This document shows positions 7,335 to 11,328 of a DNA stretch of 11,328 bases, piece by piece. Both the position numbers and the translations under genes were made by a program. Numbering within the stretch: position 1 is the first letter of the stretch; every line of letters begins with the position of its first letter. The DNA comes from Syntrophomonadaceae bacterium (GTDB lineage: Bacteria; Bacillota_D; Dethiobacteria; DTU022), in contig PUNU01000005.1 of the NCBI GenBank assembly GCA_003551865.1, positions 1-11,328 of the forward strand, written 5' to 3'. The notes under the pieces were generated by a model. That model did no database searches. It was not told the DNA's origin and was given only the letters and a program-made list of their open reading frames with translations.

Positions 7335-7362
7335 ATAATACAGGTACTGTATATTTCGACAA
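7335..7362 (-). promoter_or_regulatory. Candidate sigma-A promoter P2 for ftsE
   Basis: The minus strand has TTGTCG (7362-7357), a 16-base spacer and TATTAT (7340-7335), with four and five matches to the two consensus hexamers. Transcription would start near 7328, about 25 bases before the ftsE ATG, leaving just enough room for the ribosome-binding site. Confidence 0.5.
7338..7352. repeat. 15-bp palindrome overlapping the ftsE promoter P2
   Basis: ATACAG, three central bases, then CTGTAT: perfect six-base arms. It sits in the spacer of P2 and runs into its -10 box, where a repressor would block polymerase. No known operator consensus is matched with confidence; it is not a Firmicutes LexA box. 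Confidence 0.4.
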
Positions 7363-7385
7363 TAATTTACCTGTTCCTGCAAAAT

Positions 7386-7414
7386 ATATTAAATCATTAT
7401 TAGACATTTTGCAA
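7386..7414 (-). promoter_or_regulatory. Candidate sigma-A promoter P1 for ftsE
   Basis: TTGCAA (7414-7409), an ideal 17-base spacer and TAATAT (7391-7386) on the minus strand, each hexamer with four consensus matches. It lies in an AT-rich stretch about 80 bases before the ftsE start, upstream of P2. Either or both may be used. No clear terminator separates it from the YitT-family gene, so read-through from secA-prfB is also possible. Confidence 0.4.
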
Positions 7415-7486
7415 ATCCTTAACTTAAATCGCGGAGTCCATGCCGCACGCAATGGGGTGTTTTTTCGGAGGTTTCCGGATCAAACC

Positions 7487-8365
7487 CTAACTTTGCTGCA
7501 TTTTCTTAAATCCTTCGCCGTGCACTTCGGTGGCATTGCCGATTATCAAAAATGCTTCGGGATCCACCTCGTGGATAATCGCCTTTAACCTTGCCGTTTG
7601 CTGGCGGGTAAACACGCACAACAAGACTTCCCGTTTTTCTCCGGTATAACCGCCGTAGCCTTCCAGCCAGGTTACTCCCCGGCCCAGCTCGTAAAGCAGC
7701 CTTTCATTGACTTCCCGACCAAAGCCTGTAATAATAATTGCCGATTTGGCCAGACCCAGGCCCTCCAGTATGGTATCGATAACCCTGCTGCTGACAAACA
7801 GAGAAAGGGCTGCGTACATGGCCGGTTCACTGCCAAATACAAATATTGCCAGGGCTAAAACTGCCAGATCTCCCCCCAGGAGGGCCTGCCCGGGACTGAT
7901 ACCGGCAGTCCGGGCCAGGATCAAAGAAAGCAGAGCGGTCCCCCCGGTAGAGCCGCGAAAGCGAAATACCAGGCCAACCCCTACGCCCATAACAACGCCT
8001 CCGTATACCGCGGCCAGAAGCAGGTCGTCGGTAGCCGGAGGCAAAAAAGGAGCGGTTAATTCTACGGACAGAGAAAAAAGCAGGGTGCCGATCAAGCTGT
8101 GCACCACCACCCGCGGCCCCAAAACTATGAAGCCGGCTATAAACAGGGGGACATTTAACAGCAAGATGGTTAAACCGACCGGCATTCCAAAAAGATGGAA
8201 AAAAACCACGCCCAGCCCGCTTACGCCGCCCGGGGCAAGCATGTTGGGCACCATAAACATATTCATACCGGCTGAAAGAATAACCGCTCCGGCCAAAATT
8301 CCGAGCACTTCAAAAATAAAACTCTTGATCTCGGACTTGCCTATCCTGGGCCTGGATAATCGCAT
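7487..8365 (-). CDS. YitT-family membrane protein with C-terminal DUF2179 domain
   Basis: A 292-residue integral membrane protein of the YitT family; B. subtilis yvjA, which lies beside prfB, is a counterpart by position and architecture. About five to six hydrophobic segments fill residues 15-200. They include the family glycine motifs APGGVSGLG (44-52) and GSTGGT (138-143). A soluble DUF2179 domain follows (about 225-280; GVTWLEGYGGYTGEKREVLLCV, with the tail reading DPEAFLIIGNATEVHGEGF in part). The biochemical function of the family is not established. Translation starts at ATG 8365, five to six bases after AGGAG. That ribosome-binding site overlaps the TAG stop of prfB, and only nine bases separate the genes, so co-translation with prfB is likely. 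The stop is TAG at 7487. Confidence 0.93.
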   Translation of the reverse strand: MRLSRPRIGKSEIKSFIFEVLGILAGAVILSAGMNMFMVPNMLAPGGVSGLGVVFFHLFGMPVGLTILLLNVPLFIAGFIVLGPRVVVHSLIGTLLFSLSVELTAPFLPPATDDLLLAAVYGGVVMGVGVGLVFRFRGSTGGTALLSLILARTAGISPGQALLGGDLAVLALAIFVFGSEPAMYAALSLFVSSRVIDTILEGLGLAKSAIIITGFGREVNERLLYELGRGVTWLEGYGGYTGEKREVLLCVFTRQQTARLKAIIHEVDPEAFLIIGNATEVHGEGFKKMQQS

Positions 8366-8374
8366 TTTTTTCTC

Positions 8375-9497
8375 CTATTTTTTCAAGGGGACACTGCCGC
8401 GGGCTTTCCAACGCAGGAAAGCTTCGATAAACGGATCAAGCCAACCGTCCATTACCGCTTCCACCTGGCCCACTTCCACTCCGGTCCGGTGATCTTTAAC
8501 CAGGGTAAAGGGGTGAAAGGTATAGGTGCGGATCTGGCTTCCCCAGGCTATTTCTTTCTGCTTTCCTCTTTCGGCGTTGATTTGTTCCGCCTGTTCCCGC
8601 CGGGCCTGTTCGGCCAGTTTTGCCTGTAGAACACGCATGGCCTGCTGGCGGTTGCTGTGCTGTGAACGGTCGTTCTGGCAGGTGACAATGGTCCCGGTTG
8701 GAATATGGGTGATCCGGACCGCTGAGTCAGTTTTGTTGACATGCTGGCCCCCGGCCCCGCTCGAGCGGAAAGTGTCGATACGCAGGTCGTCGGGGTTGAT
8801 CTCGTACTCTTCCTCCTCCACCTCCGGGATCACGTCTACAGAGGCAAAAGAAGTATGGCGTCTCTTCGAGGTGTCGAACGGTGATATGCGGATCAGGCGG
8901 TGCACTCCCTTTTCCGCCTGCATGTAACCATAAGCGGCATGGCCGCGCACTATGAATGTGGCACTTTTTATCCCGGCCTCGTCGTCGGAAAGCAAATCCA
9001 CCAGTTCGATTTGGTAACCTTTCTGCTCGCACCAGCGGGTATACATGCGCAGCAGCATTTCGGCCCAATCCTGCGATTCAAGGCCTCCGGCCCCCGGATG
9101 AAGCGAGATGATGGCATCACAAAAATCGTAACTGCCGCTGAACAGGATTTCCAGCTCCATCTGATCCAGCCGCTGCTTAATCTTTTCCAGGATCGGCCTG
9201 GCTTCACTGATTGCTTCATCTTCGTTGAGCTCTTCTTCACCGGCCATTTCCAGGTATATTGAGGCTTCTTCGAGCAGGCCTTCCAGCTCCTGCAGGGGAC
9301 GAACCTGCTCGCGCAGCCGCCCCTGCTTTTTCAGGTGCTTCCGGGCGCGGCTGCCGTCCTCCCACAGCGACGGGTCGGAGGCTTTCGCTTCCGTTTCCTT
9401 TAGCTCCTTCAGCTTGGCATCATATTCAAAGAGAAGCCCTCATTTCATCAAACCTCTTTTGCTGAAGAGACAGTTCCTCGCGGTATTCTTTCAGCAT
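8375..9497 (-). CDS. prfB: Peptide chain release factor 2, expressed through a programmed +1 frameshift
   Basis: RF2 recognises UAA and UGA stop codons and triggers peptide release on the ribosome. The gene is in two frames: codons 1-23 from ATG at 9497 end at an in-frame TGA (9428-9426), and the rest is in the +1 frame to the TAG at 8375. The joined product is 373 residues, about the normal length. It carries the RF2 stop-recognition motif SPF (205-207) and the peptidyl-hydrolysis motif GGQ (249-251) in SSGAGGQHVNKT. Slippage at CTT-TGA lets low RF2 levels raise RF2 synthesis, a well-known autoregulation. The start codon has a modest site, GAGTGATC four bases upstream. It lies 20 bases after the secA stop and is probably co-transcribed with secA. 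The position of the shift at codon 24 makes a random mutation or sequencing error unlikely. Confidence 0.95.
9426..9440 (-). promoter_or_regulatory. RF2 programmed +1 frameshift site
   Basis: The minus strand reads AGG GCT TCT CTT TGA, followed by A. The slippery CTT, the TGA stop and the AGG placed nine bases before CTT match the RF2 recoding site. The usual stimulatory run AGGGGG is shortened to AGGG, and the base after TGA is A instead of the usual C. In the +1 frame translation continues as L-E-Y-D-A-K and joins the long RF2 frame. Confidence 0.9.
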
Positions 9498-9517
9498 TTT
9501 TGATCACTCGCTTTCCT

Positions 9518-11328
9518 TTAAGCTCCGCAACATTTTTTGTACTTTTTGCCGCTGCCGCAGGGGCAGGGAGAGTTGCGTCCCACTTTTTCCACGGAAACCG
9601 GCTCCCGCTTTGCGGTCGCCTGCCCGGTTTTTTGTCGAGGTTGGCTGGTTTCTGCACCGGCAGCCGGGGCCCTGCCGCCTCCGACGGCGGCAACCTGGGG
9701 CCTCCGGCCGGTGGCTTCACCGGCAACGGCTTCCCTCCGGGGCGCTGCAGTTACCTGCACCTGGTATACCGCCCTTACTACGTCGGACTGGATCTGCTGA
9801 ATCATGTCCTCGAACATGTCGAAACTTTGCCGCTTGTACTCCACCAGGGGATTTCTCTGACCCAGGGCCTGAGTATGAATTTCACGGCGCAGTTCATGCA
9901 TAACATCGATAAAATGCATCCAGTGCCGGTCCACGGTGCGCAGAAGGATAACCCGCTCAAGTTCGCGCATTATTTCCGGCTTAAGTTCCCGTTCACGGTC
10001 TTCATAAAAAGCATGCGCTTCTTCAAGAAGTATGGCTTTGACTTCATCGGTTTCCCTGTCGACCAGGCTGTTCAGATCGACAGATCCCGGACGGACAAAG
10101 ATCGTTTCCGCCCGACCGATAAGAGCACGGGCGTTTTCATCGTCTAGAAATCCCTGCTCCACTGTATGCTCTCTGACCAGCCGATCCACGACTTCATCGA
10201 TCATGTCCAGGATCGGCTCTTTCATGTTCTCGCCTTCCAAAACCCGGCGCCGCTGACTATAAATTACTTCCCGCTGCTGATTTAGAACGTCGTCGTATTC
10301 AAGCAGGTTGCGGCGGATTTCAAAGTTGCGGGATTCCACTTTTTTCTGGGCATTCTCAATGCCCCTGCCGACCAGGGAATGGTCGATCGGAACATCTTCC
10401 TCCAGACCAAAACGATCCATCATTGAAGCAATATTCTCCCCGCCAAACAGCCTCATCAGGTCATCTTCCAGGGAGACAAAAAATTGCGAGGATCCGGGAT
10501 CGCCCTGGCGTCCCGCCCGGCCGCGCAGCTGGTTGTCAATGCGGCGGCTTTCATGGCGTTCAGTTCCCAAAACATGCAATCCGCCAAAAGCGACCACATC
10601 TTCCCGCTGTTTTTCGGTCTCTTCAATTGCTTTTTCCATCAGTTCGGCACGGCGCTTTTCCCAACGTTCCTTTCCTTCTTCGTCCAGTTCAGGCTTATCC
10701 GCACCAAACTCGTTGATTAACTGCTCCTTAACCAGGTATTCAGGGTTACCGCCCAAAATGATGTCGGTCCCGCGGCCCGCCATGTTTGTCGATATGGTTA
10801 CGGCTCCTTTGCGGCCGGCCTGGGCAATGATATACGCTTCGCGGGCATGGTTGACTGCGTTCAGGATCTCGTGGGGGATGCCCTGTCTTTTTAGCATCTT
10901 GCTCAGCATTTCCGACTTTTCTACCGATATGGTTCCCACCAGCACCGGTTGTCCTCTCTGCTGCCGTTCCTTAATTTCTTCCGCAGCTGCGTTGAATTTA
11001 GCCTGCTCTGTTTTATAAATCAAATCCGACCGTTCGTCGCGGATCAAGGGCTTGTTTGTCGGGATTATCACCACATCCATGCCGTATATGCTGCGGAATT
11101 CATCTTCCTCGGTCGCGGCGGTCCCGGTCATCCCGGCAATTTTATCGTACATCCGGAAAAAGTTTTGGAAGGTGATCGAAGCCACGGTGCGGGTTGCCGC
11201 CTGCACTTCCACTCCTTCCTTGGCTTCTATGGCCTGGTGCAGGCCGTCGGAATAGCGGCGGCCGGGCATTAACCGGCCGGTAAATTCGTCCACTATAACA
11301 ACCTTGCCGTCCTGGACCACGTAGTCTA
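9518..11328 (-). CDS. secA: Preprotein translocase ATPase SecA, C-terminal part (cut by window edge)
   Basis: SecA is the motor that pushes unfolded secretory proteins through the SecYEG channel. About 602 C-terminal residues are present, roughly two thirds of the protein; the N-terminal Walker motifs lie beyond the right edge and the frame is open to it. Visible are [27 protein letters not shown], the helicase motif [25 protein letters not shown] and [15 protein letters not shown] of the second nucleotide-binding domain, then the helical scaffold/wing with the segment [12 protein letters not shown] variable Ala/Gly/Pro-rich linker follows, and the C-terminus is a zinc-binding SEC-C motif ([14 protein letters not shown], a CxC-x8-CC pattern) that in homologues contacts SecB or the ribosome. 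The stop is TAA at 9518. prfB follows 20 bases later, as in Bacillus. Confidence 0.98.
   Translation of the reverse strand, partial: DYVVQDGKVVIVDEFTGRLMPGRRYSDGLHQAIEAKEGVEVQAATRTVASITFQNFFRMYDKIAGMTGTAATEEDEFRSIYGMDVVIIPTNKPLIRDERSDLIYKTEQAKFNAAAEEIKERQQRGQPVLVGTISVEKSEMLSKMLKRQGIPHEILNAVNHAREAYIIAQAGRKGAVTISTNMAGRGTDIILGGNPEYLVKEQLINEFGADKPELDEEGKERWEKRRAELMEKAIEETEKQREDVVAFGGLHVLGTERHESRRIDNQLRGRAGRQGDPGSSQFFVSLEDDLMRLFGGENIASMMDRFGLEEDVPIDHSLVGRGIENAQKKVESRNFEIRRNLLEYDDVLNQQREVIYSQRRRVLEGENMKEPILDMIDEVVDRLVREHTVEQGFLDDENARALIGRAETIFVRPGSVDLNSLVDRETDEVKAILLEEAHAFYEDRERELKPEIMRELERVILLRTVDRHWMHFIDVMHELRREIHTQALGQRNPLVEYKRQSFDMFEDMIQQIQSDVVRAVYQVQVTAAPRREAVAGEATGRRPQVAAVGGGRAPAAGAETSQPRQKTGQATAKREPVSVEKVGRNSPCPCGSGKKYKKCCGA

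Noticed and set aside
7237..7452. A 71-codon open frame on the minus strand upstream of ftsE
   Set aside because: It runs across both candidate ftsE promoters and overlaps the ftsE start in another frame. It has no recognisable domain, and I see no good ribosome-binding site.
7415..7486. Possible terminator hairpin after the YitT-family gene (GGTTT/AAACC or GCGG/CCGC arms)
   Set aside because: The stems are only four to five base pairs and are followed by A-rich or mixed sequence rather than a T-run on the minus strand.
7707..8492. A 261-codon open frame on the plus strand
   Set aside because: It is antisense to the YitT-family gene and the end of prfB. Its composition is Thr/Pro/Arg-rich without domains, and both minus-strand genes are certain.
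8375..9497. prfB as a broken pseudogene
   Set aside because: The frame change lies exactly at the family's known recoding position (CTT-TGA after codon 23). Both halves are intact, and the SPF and GGQ motifs are present.
9500..10147. A 215-codon open frame on the plus strand
   Set aside because: It is the shadow of the secA C-terminal coding region, where high GC third positions keep the opposite strand open.

Overview
This is a stretch of ordinary bacterial chromosome in which every recognisable gene lies on the minus strand. It most likely comes from a Firmicute of the Clostridia type, for example a Syntrophomonas- or Peptococcus-like anaerobe. Three things suggest this. The gene order secA - prfB - YitT-family gene - ftsE - ftsX - ctp protease - PDZ membrane protein resembles the Bacillus subtilis secA-prfB-yvjA and ftsEX-ctpB-minJ region. 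The ribosome-binding sites are strong and AGGAGG-like. The protein families (YitT/DUF2179, MinJ-like, a CwlO/EnvC-like hydrolase beside FtsEX) are typical of that group. I cannot name the species from sequence alone.

Layout in the direction of transcription, from high to low coordinates. (1) 11328-9518: the C-terminal two thirds of secA, cut by the window edge. (2) 9497-8375: prfB (release factor 2), read through a programmed +1 frameshift at an in-frame UGA after codon 23. (3) 8365-7487: a YitT/DUF2179 membrane protein, whose ribosome-binding site overlaps the prfB stop. These three look like one transcription unit. (4) 7486-7304: a gap with two candidate promoters and a 15-bp palindrome. 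(5) 7303-4487: ftsE, ftsX and a coiled-coil M23 peptidoglycan hydrolase, followed by a 12-bp inverted repeat that may be the terminator. (6) 4184-1313: a promoter region, then the S41 carboxyl-terminal protease ctpA and a MinJ-like PDZ membrane protein. (7) 1312-961: a non-coding stretch that carries a decayed fragment of a UPF0016/GDT1-family cation transporter and an extended -10 promoter. (8) 960-1: the N-terminal half of uvrB, running off the left edge.

How the genes fit together. SecA exports proteins such as the M23 hydrolase, which has a signal peptide. FtsE and FtsX form the ATPase/membrane complex that, in characterised bacteria, switches on a coiled-coil murein hydrolase, and that hydrolase is the next gene. 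CtpA (a periplasmic/extracytoplasmic protease with PDZ and peptidoglycan-binding domains) and the MinJ-like PDZ protein make this a cell-division and wall-remodelling block. prfB serves translation termination and uvrB nucleotide excision repair.

I found no new system here. The points most worth checking are the transporter remnant between the MinJ-like gene and uvrB, the weakened prfB frameshift signal, and the open reading frame that continues in phase upstream of the uvrB start.
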